NCBI GenBank assembly: GCA_025529335.1
Contig: JAMYHX010000082.1
Coordinates: 51,987 to 115,986, forward strand
Direction: 5' to 3'
Length of the DNA stretch: 64,000 bases
Source: Rhizopus sp. PT2906
Lineage: Eukaryota > Mucoromycota > Mucoromycetes > Mucorales > Rhizopodaceae
Positions 1 to 11,345 of the stretch are shown here, in pieces. Within the stretch, counting starts at the first letter, position 1. Each line of letters starts with the position of its first letter. The notes under the pieces were generated by a model. The model had not been told where the DNA came from, made no database searches, and was given only the letters and a program-made list of their open reading frames with translations. Made by a program: the position numbers and the translations under genes.

Positions 1-49
1 CAAATAAAGATACACACAGCTTCATTGTACTTTCTATTTGAGTTCACAG

Positions 50-753
50 AATCCAGTCCATATAAATACTTCGTCTGTGACAAAACATTCGACAGATCCT
101 CCACTCTCCGTAAACACCGTAGACAAGAACATACAATTGGACTTGTACTAAATGACAATAGTAAGAAAAACGAACGGATTGCAATGAAAAAAAAAAAAGG
201 AGACTGAGAAATGTTTACACTGTGTAAACGTGAATACTTTCAACAAGCACGCTATTAGGGATCACAGTGGTAGCGCAAAAGTTGTTGACCAAGAACATGA
301 TGACAATGACGATATAATATCGATCAAGTCCTTAAAGCGCAAAAACTCAGCTGTAGACTACAACACGTTTAGTGTAGAGCCAAAGCTGCCAAAACGTTCT
401 AAAGTTGAACTCTGAGCGACAAGCTATATACACGGCATTGTTGATTGTGAACCACTAAAGCTGCAATTATCCCACAAAACTATGAGCGATCCGCACACAC
501 AATATATGATTTATTCCACGTTAATAATATCAACAGCATGTGCACAAAGATACCCTTCGAAACCAATTCATATTCACCTTCTATGGATTGCTTCATCCAA
601 ATTTACAGCGAATCATATGATGTTAAGTCTTTCAATGTTACTAACACGTCGACAGACAACAATGTGTTACTATTCTTCAAGCAAACTGTGCGAAACTCTT
701 TTATGCATAAAAATGGCAATTACTCTGAGCCCGCCAAGGATCTTTTGCAGTAG
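50..753 (+). pseudogene. decayed C2H2 zinc-finger gene
   Basis: A first finger lies at about 58-130 (core FDRSSTLRKH, then a second His), but its first Cys is read as Tyr (YKYFVC). After a run of 12 A (187-198) the frame shifts by one and a second finger-like segment follows at 209-260, with CLHC and two His. That frame stops at 413-415, coding-like sequence continues to about 490, and then another frame is open to 753. The polypyrimidine stretch ending in AG at 48-49 could be a 3' splice site, so earlier exons may lie left of the window. One missing zinc ligand, one homopolymer frameshift, one stop and a further frame change suggest a dead DNA-binding protein. A sequencing error in the A run could explain only one of these defects. 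Confidence 0.5.
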
Positions 754-1747
754 ATCACCTGGACTTATGTTTATGTATGCTGCAATTTGACACGGTCGTT
801 TTTTCATTTTTTTTTTTTTATGCCTTGTATCACTTTTCTGTCGTAGAGCATCGTCATTACCCGCCCTTAATTGTCCTTCCCATGACTTTAAAGGGTCACC
901 TGAAATCCATGCGTTTATAATAAATTATCATCTGTTTCATCTCTTTTGTTCAATGCACAGTGATAAATGACACGAATTTACTACATTGTTCTATACACAT
1001 CCCAAGGGAATCTATTTTAATACGCGTAGTTTTCTTTACTTTTCCTTGATTCTGGCGTACAATTTATTGCTTTAAAAAAAGAATACTTTTGCTCTTTTTA
1101 ACAATCTTTATTTCTTTACCTTTGTTCTTTATAATCGATCAGATGTCGATCTCTTTTTTTTTGGAGCCATGCATGATATCAGCACGATATTCCCCGAGTT
1201 TGTTACTTGGTTGCTTTGAAAACACCTTTTTTGAGATCCTAGCTTTTGGAGATATTTCTATTATTCATTCATTACTCTTTATTTAAAGTGATAATGACTT
1301 TTCAGATCATAAAGATGCAAATCAAAAGAGAGCAGTTACAGAGTATAAAAAAAAGGGGGATCAAGGAATCAAATCAGACAGCTATTTCTCAATTAGTCCA
1401 ACTTGCAATATTCTCAGCCATATCCCTTTTCTATATCTTTGATATTTTAGTATATTCACTCTACATTTATGGCATAGTCCTTTTTCTGCCTTTTTGTACT
1501 TGGCGCAGTAGAAAAGATGAAACATAGTCTATAATGTAAAATCTAGACTCCCTTTTCCCCTTGATTAAACTATTATAGTTGCTATGCGTTCATTAGACAC
1601 GTCAATGGCTATCCTGCAAACATACAATCAAAGTCAATCGGACTGCCAATATTAAGCCAAGCTTTGTGATTTGCGGTTAATTAAATTTATCAATTAAGGC
1701 AACCAAGTTAGCGTCTCTCTCTCTTTTTTTTATAGTGTAAATAAGCA
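754..1747. other. intergenic, no gene recognised
   Basis: AT-rich spacer with several poly-T and poly-A runs. The open frames here are short, hydrophobic or low-complexity and show no family motif. The last 100 bases hold a pyrimidine-rich stretch (about 1713-1731) just before the STT3 start and are the likely STT3 promoter and leader. Confidence 0.6.
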
Positions 1748-4053
1748 ATGGCACAGCTGGACGTCAGCAGCCAGAAAATTCTACTAAAAAGGTCCATCCT
1801 CGGCTTGATTGCTGTTGTGGCCTTTGCTTCTCGTTTATTCAGTATTGTTCGTTATGAATCCATTATTCACGAATTTGACCCTTGGTAATACTCAAAAAAA
1901 AAATAGACTAGATAACATGATGTTAAGCAAATCATAGGTTCAATTACCGTGCTACACGCATGTTGGTTAAAGATGGTTTTTATGAATTTTGGAATTGGTT
2001 TGATGACCGTTCATGGTATCCACTTGGACGCGTTGTAGGAGGAACAGTCTATCCAGGTTTAATGGTTACAGCTGCCATCATTCACAATGTGCTTCACTTT
2101 TTGAATTTCCCAGTCGACATTCGCAATATTTGTGTTCTCTTAGCACCCATGTTTTCTGGATTAACAGCATTGGCTACTTATCTCTTGACGAGTGAACTGA
2201 AGGATAGCTCTGCCGGTCTATTGGCAGCAGCCTTTATTGGTATCGCGCCTGGTTACATTTCACGTTCAGTTGCCGGTTCATACGATAATGAAGCGATCGC
2301 CATCTTTTTGCTCATGTTTACGTTTTACTTGTGGATCAAGGCGCTCAAATTAGGATCCGCCCTTTGGGCCTCTGCATCCGCTTTCTTTTACTTTTATATG
2401 GTAGCTGCTTGGGGCGGTTATGTGTTTATCATCAATTTGATTCCTCTTCATGTCTTTGTGCTTATGCTCATGGGTCGTTTCTCTAACCGTGTCTACGTGT
2501 CTTATTCGACCTTTTATGTCCTGGGCACTTTGATGTCAATGCAGATTCCATTTGTCGGCTTTCAGCCCACGCGTACATCTGAGCATATGGCTGCTCTTGG
2601 CGTCTTTGGTCTTTGTCAGATCATGGGTTTTGTCAACTTACTTCGTAGTCATCTTCAAGCCAGACAGTTCCAGATTATTCTTAAGGCCTTTGTAGGCATC
2701 ACTTTTGTCGTCGGATTCTCTGCTATTGTCGGACTTACACTCACAGGCTACATTGCTCCTTGGACCGGTCGATTCTACTCTTTATGGGATACTGGATACG
2801 CCAAGATTCACATTCCCATCATTGCCTCAGTCTCTGAACATCAGCCCACAGCATGGCCCATGTTCTTCTTTGACTTACACATGCTTGTCTTTTTATTCCC
2901 AGTAGGTATCTATCTCTGCTTTGAAAAACTTCGTGATGAACACGTCTTTGTGATTGTGTACAGTATCTTTGCTTCGTATTTTGCCGGCGTTATGGTTCGT
3001 TTGATGCTCACGCTCACACCTGTTGTCTGTATCTGTGGCGGTATTGCCATCTCAACCTTACTCGACACTTACTTGAAGCTCGATTCCGGATCTAGTGGAA
3101 AAGAGAACAAGAAGGAAGACAAGGGATCCACTAGCAAAAAGGACGACAAGAGCTCCAAGAAGAAGGCGAGTACCAAATCACAAGCATCTGGAATATTGGG
3201 CGCCGGTCCTCGTATTCTCGTTGTTGGCTGCTTTACCTTTATGCTCATGATGTTTGTCTGGCATTGTACCTGGGTTACATCCAACGCGTACTCCTCACCT
3301 TCTGTCGTATTGGCCTCACGTAACCCTGATGGTTCACAACGTATCATTGATGATTTCCGAGAAGCCTACTATTGGTTAAGAAAGAACACAGATGAAGATG
3401 CAAAAATCATGTCCTGGTGGGATTACGGATACCAGATTGCCGGTTTCTCGAATCGTACGACGCTTGTTGACAACAACACATGGAATAACACACACATCGC
3501 CACGGTTGGACGCGCCATGGCCACTAACGAAGACGATGCATATGAGATTATGAAGCGTCATGATGTCGACTATGTCTTGGTCATCTTTGGCGGTCTTCTT
3601 GGTTATTCAGGAGACGATATCAACAAGTTCTTGTGGATGATTCGTATCGCTCAGGGTATTTGGCCAGACAAGATTAAAGAAAGCGACTATTTTACAGCAA
3701 CAGGAGAGTACCGTGTAGATGACCAGGCATCCAAGGCGATGAGAGAGTCACTCATGTACAAAATGAGTTACTACCGATTCAATGAACTCTTTGGCGGTCG
3801 ACAACCCTTTGATCGAGTCCGTAACCAGCCTTTGCCTATGCAAGGTCCCGAACTATCCGTCCTGGAAGAAGCATTTACCTCTGAAAACTGGATTGTGCGA
3901 ATTTATAAAGTAAAGGATTATGATACACTTGGCAGAGATCACAAGGATGCGATGTTATTTCAAAATGGTAAAAAGAAATACAAGTCAAAGAAGAGTAAAA
4001 AGACAGAAAATCGCAGACGTCGAGCAGCGGCTGCATATGATGATATAGATTAA
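1748..4053 (+). CDS. STT3: Oligosaccharyltransferase catalytic subunit STT3
   Basis: Catalytic subunit of the ER oligosaccharyltransferase, which moves the lipid-linked glycan onto Asn in N-x-S/T sequons. Two exons: 1748-1884 and 1938-4053, joined within a Trp codon (DPW-FNYRATR) to give 750 aa, the usual STT3 length. The first lumenal loop carries the EFDPW-FNYR acidic motif. Many hydrophobic segments follow to about residue 470, then the lumenal domain with the STT3 signature WWDYGYQ near residue 540 and NNTWNNT just after it, itself a glycosylation sequon region as in yeast and animals. The tail is rich in Lys/Arg. A Lys/Ser-rich insert near residue 380-410 lies in a cytosolic loop. The start ATG is the first in frame and follows a pyrimidine tract. 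Identity is very secure. Confidence 0.97.
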
Positions 4054-4084
4054 GTGTCAAGCATATTCCCCTCTTTCTCATTTC

Positions 4085-4090
4085 AATAAA
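4085..4090 (+). terminator. AATAAA poly(A) signal of STT3
   Basis: Canonical hexamer 32 bases after the STT3 stop codon. The convergent peptidase gene ends only 23 bases further on, so the two 3' ends are nearly touching. Confidence 0.6.
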
Positions 4091-4112
4091 AACTCTTTTC
4101 GAATGGATTCAT

Positions 4113-6184
4113 TTATTGTTTCTTGGGATAATTGTAAATCTCGACTCCTTCGATTCCTTCTACAGAGAATCCAAAGATTTGACCATAGAACCATTGTTCT
4201 AGCTCTATTGTTCGCTTGATATTTTCTGCACGACGGAAGCCTACAGAAAATGATGAGTATATGGATTACTGCTACCTTTTAATTTTTACCATGAGCTTCT
4301 CCTTCATAAAGAACATATGCCACAGGTAGGCCTTTCTCTTTGAGTGCCTTGACCATGATTTCAGACTGAGAAGGAGGTACAACCTTATCTTCGGATCCCT
4401 GGAAGAAGATGACGGGACAATCGATCCTGTCTGCACTGAACAAGGGAGAACGTTCCTTGTAGATCTCTTCGTCTTTGGGATATTCACCGATCAATCGATC
4501 AGGATATCTTGATTCAAACTTGTGTGTTTCCTTAGCGAGCAAGGTTATATCTGAGATACCATACTTGCAGCAACCGGCCTTGAACACGTCACGGAAGGCA
4601 AGAGAGGCCAAGGTGGTGAAACCGCCTGCGCTGCCGCCGACAATAGAGAGCTTGTTGCGATCGACGAGGCCTTGATCGGCAAGATAGAGAGCAGCGTTAC
4701 AGCAGTCATCAACATCGACAATACCCCATTTCTTCTGCAGACGGTTACGGTACTCACGTCCATACCCTGTACTGCCACCGTAATTGACATCGACGAGGGC
4801 AAAACCACGACTGGTCCAGTATTGATAGCTTCGGTTGAACGCGTTTGTGGCCCGAGTGGTAGGTCCACCATGAGAGACCACACGAAGAGGGGGTAAGCCT
4901 TCACCTTGATACTTGGGGTTCTTGGGCTCATAAAAGTAAGCGTAGGCGGTCTTGCCATCAGTAGTGGGGAACGCGATTTCTTTGCCGATCGAGATGTACG
5001 CATCATCCAGTGGCTCGGTTATGGGGCCCTTCAAGGTCGACAGGACATTAGCCGTGTCTGGATCAAGAGCCAATAACTGAGTGGGTTGGGTAGGAGAAGA
5101 TGCGTTGACAACCACAATTTCCTTGCCATTGTGGATGCAGGTACGGACCTGAGAAAAGTGCTCATAGCTCTTCAAAGGGATATCATTCAGAGTCTTTTGT
5201 TCAATGTCCAAGATCGCCAGACGATCCTTGTTGATGCACACAACTCTTGTTGCGTCAGTTTGGAAAGGGGCATAGCTCGAATCATTGAATGTCCAAGCAG
5301 GACCCGCGAATTCTTGTTGGAGGGGTTGCTTGAACAAGAGTTGAATGGGCTCATAGGTGGTGTAAGAGTAGAGGTTCCAGAAACCTGTGCGGTCGGAAGC
5401 AAAATAAAGTTTACCATCGACACCAAAGTTCAATTGCTAAGGAAATGATTAGAAATGGCATAGGTGCATGTTGGAAATAAAATGTTACCGTGATAGATTC
5501 GTTAATGTCCTCACCGGCAATACATTTGATTGACCTGACGTCAAGAGCTTCATTCTTATATTCAACCGTAGCAAAGTACAAACGTGTGAAATCCCAGGGC
5601 ATATTGGGATGATCCCAAGCGATATAAGCCAATGAATCATCGTGTAAGCGAGGACAACCATAAAAGTCGGCTCCTTCTGCCAACACGGTCTCATGTCCCG
5701 TCGTGAGGTCAATTGTGACCAGCGTGTTGATCACATCCTTAGGCTCCTCCTTTTCGAAATGTTCTTCACGTACACACACAAGGAACTTCATGCTTTGGTG
5801 AATGTCTATATCTGCGTATCTGTAGAGTGTATTATCCTTTGTCAGCGGCTGAATATTCTCGGGCTCATCCAAGTGGATCTTGTACAGACGCGAGTCCTCA
5901 TTATTTGAAAATATCAAGAGACCATTTCTGACCTTGAAGCTACCTCCTCCATACTCGTGCACGCGTGTTCTGCAGTTGAAGCTAAGAGGTAAGAGTGGTT
6001 TGGCAGGTTCGTCATTGACGAGTGATTTCATAAAGATCTGACCGCGTCCTTTTTCGGCTGGGACAATCTCGTTCCAGTAGACGTAACCACCGTCAATACA
6101 GACATCAGTGGCTGAATAACCTGCAGAAAGTGACTCGGCTGTAATGGGTGATTCCCAAGATCCAAAGGGTTTTGTTTCGACCAT
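4113..6184 (-). CDS. S9 family serine peptidase (prolyl-oligopeptidase type)
   Basis: Three exons (6184-5489, 5436-4290, 4240-4113) give 656 aa in one frame. The first 400 residues are repeats of short beta strands, as in the beta-propeller of S9 peptidases. The C-terminal part is an alpha/beta-hydrolase with Ser in GGSAGGF (about residue 500), Asp in GSEDKVVPP (about 578) and His in GEAHGF (about 613), the complete triad in the right order. The last intron splits the Gly codon after that His. No signal peptide or transmembrane segment is visible, so it is probably cytosolic. Family members remove dipeptides or acyl-amino acids from small peptides; the substrate cannot be read from sequence. 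It converges on STT3 with almost no spacer. Confidence 0.93.
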
Positions 6185-7409
6185 GTTTAAAGAAAAAAAA
6201 AAGGACGTAATACTTTTTATCGCAGCTTTAAAGCGAATTGCCTTAAATGCCGATGTCTTACAAATAAGGAAATGTCATTATTGCGTTCTCTTATAAAGCA
6301 ACTATTTTTTTTTTTTTTTCATTGACAAGTGATGACTCATTTATATATAAAAGCAAGTTATGACAAGCCAGTTTTTCTTTAAAAGAAAAGGGTGTTGATT
6401 AGATAAATAACACATCATGAGGGGAAATTGGTTCTCCTTAAAATAAATCAAGGTTTGATCACGAATAGCTTAAACATGAATGCACTTTCCCGAGAAAGTT
6501 GTTCAATTAGACGCATACATGTAGCTTGGTCTATATTTCCTTTTACAGAATACTTGACCATTTCTTATTCTTTCCCCCCTTGTTTCTTTGGATCAAATAG
6601 ACTACTTTGTGAAAATGGCATGATTAAGTTATACATAAAATTACTGTGGCACTCTCGAATGGTATCAGCAGACAAAGGAGAGGGGCGCCACTCTTTTATT
6701 TATAGATCAAAAAAGGTTAAACAATCTTTTGTAGTGAAAAAAAGTATCTAAAATGTTCCGAGCTGAAAAAGGATATGTGTATGTGTGTGCGTGTGCGTGT
6801 AAGAATGCATTAAATAACTAATAACAAAAAAAATTCATGCATATTTATTTAAAAGCAATAAAGGTAATAAACACATCAAAGACGTCTGTTATAATAACAA
6901 TGCTATATTGCCAAGCAATTTGACATACAGATTCTCGGTCTGTTGTATACAAATAATTCATTGCAGCTCTATTTATAAAAGAACACTATGCGTGTATAAT
7001 AAGATCTACTTGTATGTCATTTTATTATACACGCATAAAGTATTATATTATACATGTCTTTATGTATGAAGCATAACTCAAACAGAGTATGCCTCACATG
7101 TCTTCAATGTGTCTATTTGATTTCTTTCTCCGAATGATTACTGTTTTGTTTTATCTTATCACACTGTTTAATGACCCTCCTTAATTTCCAAATAAAGTGA
7201 TCTTTTATCAAATCCATTATTATTATTATTGTTATCTTTCTTTTATTTCAAACTAGCAAAAAAAAAAAGAGAAAGAGAGAAGAGTTGGATGAATATGTAT
7301 AAAATGGTGGTATGAGGTATAATTTTGTATATGTAAAAAGGAAGGGAAAAAAAAAAAAAGAAGAAGGTTATATATGTGTGTGTGCTATGTACATGAGAGA
7401 AAAGGGTTG
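6185..7409. other. intergenic, no gene; contains a hairpin
   Basis: Upstream region of the S9 peptidase gene and 3' flank of the small gene at 7410. A TATATAAA-like palindrome sits near 6342-6350, about 160 bases before the peptidase start. Otherwise AT-rich with short GT-rich stretches (6775-6800) and A runs. No conserved ORF seen. Confidence 0.55.
6988..7036. repeat. 15-bp perfect inverted repeat (hairpin)
   Basis: ATGCGTGTATAATAA at 6988-7002 is matched exactly by its reverse complement at 7022-7036, with a 19-base loop. It could form a cruciform or an RNA hairpin. Function unknown. Confidence 0.7.
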
Positions 7410-7721
7410 TTATAGGTTGGAAGTGTAAACTAAGAATCCATTTCGATGATTGAAATTGTAATAGAGTTGAACATTAGGTTTATCTTGTATTTTATCATTT
7501 TGTTGTTGTTGCTGTTGTTGTTGTTCTTCTTCTCTTGTCAATTCATTTAGACAAGTGTCAAACCAATGTTGTTCTAATAGATCTTCTTTAGGTCCTCGTA
7601 GTAAATTGGTAATCAAGACATATTTGCGTATGGATAAATCAATACGTGTCTGATCGTACTCGGCTAATTTCGCATAAGATAGTAATTCGATGTTATCTTT
7701 TATATTTTCATTCATTGTCAA
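7410..7721 (-). CDS. small SERTA-like protein with poly-Q tract
   Basis: Single-exon ORF of 103 aa. Residues about 13-50 (SYAKL...LSIRKYVLITNLLR) resemble the SERTA motif of animal transcription co-regulators in the order of Lys-Leu, Ser-Leu-Arg, Val-Leu-Ile and Asn-x-Leu-Arg positions. A run of eight Gln follows, and the tail is Asn/Tyr-rich. SERTA proteins bind transcription factors and cell-cycle regulators. The match is by eye only and could be chance in a short helical segment; if wrong, this is a Mucorales-type hypothetical protein. It is divergent from the epsin gene, with 338 bases between start codons. Confidence 0.5.
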   Translation of the reverse strand: MTMNENIKDNIELLSYAKLAEYDQTRIDLSIRKYVLITNLLRGPKEDLLEQHWFDTCLNELTREEEQQQQQQQQNDKIQDKPNVQLYYNFNHRNGFLVYTSNL

Positions 7722-8059
7722 ATCAATTATAAAAAGTAAAGTAAAGGGAAAGAAGAAAGAAAGAAAGAAAAATGATCGAATGTGAAATTTATATTCTCTT
7801 TAATCTACTGCGGAAGTGACGTCGCGCAGCTCATCCTTTAAGATGTCTATCACAAAAAGGAGTTCTGCTTCTCTCTTTATGTTTTCGGAAATAATTGGGC
7901 CAATTCCATTGCGACATTCATTTAGATTATTTTACAAATAAATAAAAAAATGATTGACACACACCTTCGTGTTACTCCACTTCAAAATAACAATTTCTCT
8001 TTTTAGTAATTTTTTAATTCTTTTTCTCTTCTTTCTTTCTTTTTTTTTTTTTATTCATT

Positions 8060-9940
8060 ATGGCAGGAAAAGGTGTAGTCAGAAGCATGTGAGTCATAAA
8101 GTGTCACCTTATTTTATTACTTATTTTAGTAGTAAAAACTATGCAAAAGGATTTAGTGAAGTACAAATTAAAGTAAGAGAGGCAACATCGAATGACCCTC
8201 ATGGACCCAGTGGTGTCATTCTAAATGAACTGGCTCAACTTACTTTTAACGAGTAAGATCTAGAAATAATGTGCCAACATTGTTACTTATTCTTTAGACA
8301 TGACTTTATTGAAATCATGGATATGCTTGATAAACGACTGAATGACAAGGGCAAAAATTGGAGACACGTCTTTAAAGTAGGAATATATCAAAAAAAAAAG
8401 AAAGAAAAACTTATATGATCATAGGCATTAGTCGTCTTGGATTATTTATTACATTTTGGATCTGAAAATGTGGTCTTGTATGCAAAAGAAAATGTATATG
8501 TGATCAAGACACTCAGAGAATTTCAACATTTGGATGACGCTGGAAGAGATGTTGGACATAATGGTATAAACAATACCATGTCTATATCTTTAATAACACC
8601 CCTCTTATAGTTCGACAAAGGGCAAATGAAGTAACCAGCTTAATATTGGATGATCAACGACTGAGAGATGAAAGAAAATCACGTCACTCATTGCAAGATA
8701 GGGTATGGAGTATAGATTATACGTCAACAGCTTTGACCAGAAGAAACGAACCGAGGTATATAGATGAAGAACGAGATTTACAGAGAGCCATTGAAGAGAG
8801 CAAACGTCTGGCAGAGATAGAATCCAAAAAACGAGGAGACAGGTAAATGGATTATACTTGTATAACAGATTTTAATTTCATTGTAGTGATGCTGATCTGG
8901 CAAGAGCGATTGAGGAAAGTGAGAGAGAAGCTCGAGAAATGGAAAGGAAACGAAGAGAACAATTAGACAAGACAAATTTTGATAATTTGTTTGGATTACA
9001 AACGTCAAGTCCATCATTGTAAGTTGCGGGAGTAATAATATAAGCATAAAAATAGCTGGCTCATGATGATTGCAGATCAAACCCATTCCCCACAACTCAA
9101 CGCTTTGACCCGCTTTTTCAATCACAGCAACAACAGATACTGCCGCAGACTCAACCGCAGATTCAACCGCAGTGGCCGCAGTCTACTGGCATGTCATTTG
9201 CTGACCCTATTACAGCTACACAACAACAACAACAACAACAGCAGAATAACCCATACTATTCTAGTCCACTTCAAGCACAAATAACAGGGTATCCAACAGG
9301 ATATGCGTATCAAAATACACTTCAAGCACAGATGACAGGATACCCCCCACAGCAAACATCATCATTTTCATCGGGACAAATTCCTCAGTTTCAGGCACAG
9401 ATGACCGGAATTCAGAATAGTCATAACCCATTTGGACAAATGAATGCCCAGGTAAATGATTGACAACTTGGCTCGTGCACGACACATTTAGAGACTAAAA
9501 TCTCAAATGGGATAGACAACAGGATCAGCTGTTGGAGCAGAAGGATGGATAAGACCAAGGTAAAAAAAAAATATATTTTTTTCCCAGAAGATAATAGAAG
9601 AATGACCGTAACATGATGTCATTCTATAGCAACGGTATAGATACGTTCGGTAACACAGGCAATCTTCGTATCCCTTTGTAGGTTGAAAAGCATACAAAAA
9701 TGAATCTTATTGACACTGTTATAGTGGTACAGGATTCGCCAACACATTGGCAACACAACACACTTCCAACAACTTATTTTCAGAGGTAACAATGATATAA
9801 TCAATTAATTACTCAAGGGCTTATTTGTATTATAGCCAATTGAGCATCCCAGTCGTAACCCTTTTGGTACATCAAATAATAAGAGTTTACTTGAATTGAT
9901 GCAAGAACAGAAATTGAAAGGACAGCAAAGCTCTTTTTAA
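8060..9940 (+). CDS. Epsin (ENTH-domain endocytic adaptor, Ent1/2-like)
   Basis: Adaptor for clathrin-mediated endocytosis. Spread over about ten exons; the first codes only MAGKGVVRS plus part of a codon. The N-terminal ENTH domain is clear (KVREATSNDPHGPSG, FIEIMDMLDKRLNDKGKNW, VIKTLREF). Two ubiquitin-interacting motifs follow (DLQRAIEESKRLAE and DADLARAIEESEREA). The C-terminal half is Gln/Pro-rich with LQAQMTGYP-like repeats, which in fungal endocytic proteins bind End3/Pan1-type partners, and three NPF motifs for EH domains (about 9075, 9428, 9858), the last near the end. Final residues are LLELMQEQKLKGQQSSF. The acceptor of intron 1 is a tandem TAGTAG. Small exons from 9510 on were assigned by reading-frame continuity and are less certain. 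Confidence 0.92.
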
Positions 9941-10003
9941 ATAATAAAATATAATATTAAGGGCGAAACCAATCAAAATGATTATTTTGATATTTTTAAT
10001 ATA

Positions 10004-10046
10004 TACACACACAAGCATACACACACACTCACACACACACACACAC
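10004..10046 (+). repeat. (CA)n microsatellite
   Basis: Imperfect CA dinucleotide run in the leader of the CBM21 gene. The open frame through it yields only His/Thr repeats, so it is treated as non-coding and the downstream ATG at 10179 is preferred. Confidence 0.85.
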
Positions 10047-10178
10047 AAAAGCAAGTTTACATCGTCACTCTTACATGTAAGTTCTTATCTCAAAAGTATA
10101 AATTCTACTTTTAAATTTTTTTTTTTTATTTCTTTCTTCTTCCTTCTTCTTTTAATTGTTTCTGATATTCTATTAAAC

Positions 10179-11345
10179 ATGTCAAATACTTTAACAATGC
10201 ATAATTATGCAAATAAAAAACGTGTGACATTAAACAAGAAGTCATTACTATTAGACTATCGTCAACCAGAGCAAGAACGGCAAGTGGAAGCAAATGACTA
10301 TACACGACAATTAGTGACCAGTGCACTTCATTTACCATCCTCTACTGGTGTGAATATCATTCAATCTAGTCCCATAAATACCAGTGATAAAAGGGTCATT
10401 GATTTACCTCGTATCTTAAAATCTTCTATTCGTGCACCAAAATCAGCTCCTTGTAGTCCAACAAAATCAGTACAATTCGATAAAGAAAACTTGGAAAATA
10501 TCTGTTATTTCAGAAAGGCTCAAACACCTTTAACCATCAGTCATCGGAAAAATATCTTTTGGGCTGATAGTGATGACGATGAAGAAGAAGACGAAGAAGA
10601 AGAAGAAAAGAAAGAGGCTACGCTGGTATTTCCTAACTGGTCTAATGGTCGATTGGCAGATATCATTGATAAAAGAAATAAGGTGATTCGTATTGAAAAA
10701 GGTTTCTTTACTGTAAAAGATAACATACTTCACGGCAAAGTACTGGTACGTAACCTGGACTATCAAAAGGCGGTGACAGTTCGATACACGTTTGATTATT
10801 GGGAAACAGTTCAGAATGTGCATGCAATTTATCAATCAAATTATCATTCTAATACGCTTTATGATGTCTTTACATTCAAGATCAACATTCAATCCAGTTC
10901 GCTTTATTTTGCTATTCACTATAAAGTAGGATCTCAAGAATTTTGGGATAATAATGACTGTAAAAATTATGAAATTCAATTTGTACATAATCGTCCAACC
11001 TCTACTACTATGAACAAAGATCAACAAGAAGAGAATCAATTAAAGAAACGATATGATTTCTCACAAGCGATTAGTAAGCAACAACAACCCATTACCATCA
11101 AACCAACACCTTCTATTCCAATTGATGTGTCATCATCATCATCACCATCATCAAGGCATCATCAGCATAACAATCACTCTAATTATAATCTTCAGAGCAA
11201 TTCTAACTCACCCCTGTATTGTCATTCACCACTTGCTTCTTCCCCTTCGTTTATGGATTTGAATTCTCAGTCCTATCTTGACCTTGTCAATAAGTATTGC
11301 TTTTATAGTTCAAGTCCAACTCGTTCTCCCATGTCAACATACTAA
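10179..11345 (+). CDS. CBM21 protein, PP1 glycogen-targeting regulatory subunit-like
   Basis: Single exon, 388 aa from the ATG at 10179; the upstream in-frame extension crosses a CA microsatellite and is rejected. An RVxF-type docking motif for type-1 protein phosphatase is seen as KSVQF at about residue 93. An acidic stretch follows, then a CBM21 domain at about residues 170-270 (GKVLVRNLDYQKAVTVRYT, DYWETV, DVFTFKI, WDNND-NYEI), the starch/glycogen-binding fold of Gac1 and PPP1R3 proteins. Together these suggest it brings PP1 to glycogen to activate glycogen synthase. The C-terminal third is Ser/His/Asn-rich and probably disordered. Confidence 0.9.
   Translation: MSNTLTMHNYANKKRVTLNKKSLLLDYRQPEQERQVEANDYTRQLVTSALHLPSSTGVNIIQSSPINTSDKRVIDLPRILKSSIRAPKSAPCSPTKSVQFDKENLENICYFRKAQTPLTISHRKNIFWADSDDDEEEDEEEEEKKEATLVFPNWSNGRLADIIDKRNKVIRIEKGFFTVKDNILHGKVLVRNLDYQKAVTVRYTFDYWETVQNVHAIYQSNYHSNTLYDVFTFKINIQSSSLYFAIHYKVGSQEFWDNNDCKNYEIQFVHNRPTSTTMNKDQQEENQLKKRYDFSQAISKQQQPITIKPTPSIPIDVSSSSSPSSRHHQHNNHSNYNLQSNSNSPLYCHSPLASSPSFMDLNSQSYLDLVNKYCFYSSSPTRSPMSTY

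Noticed and set aside
482..790. 102-codon plus-strand ORF
   Set aside because: The neighbouring frame (451-753) reads more protein-like and fits the zinc-finger relic, so this frame is taken as a shadow.
1089..1527. Two hydrophobic plus-strand ORFs
   Set aside because: AT-driven Phe/Leu/Ile composition, overlapping, no motif.
9978..10178. Upstream in-frame extension of the CBM21 gene
   Set aside because: Runs through a CA microsatellite and poly-T giving His/Thr and Phe runs; the ATG at 10179 has a normal start.
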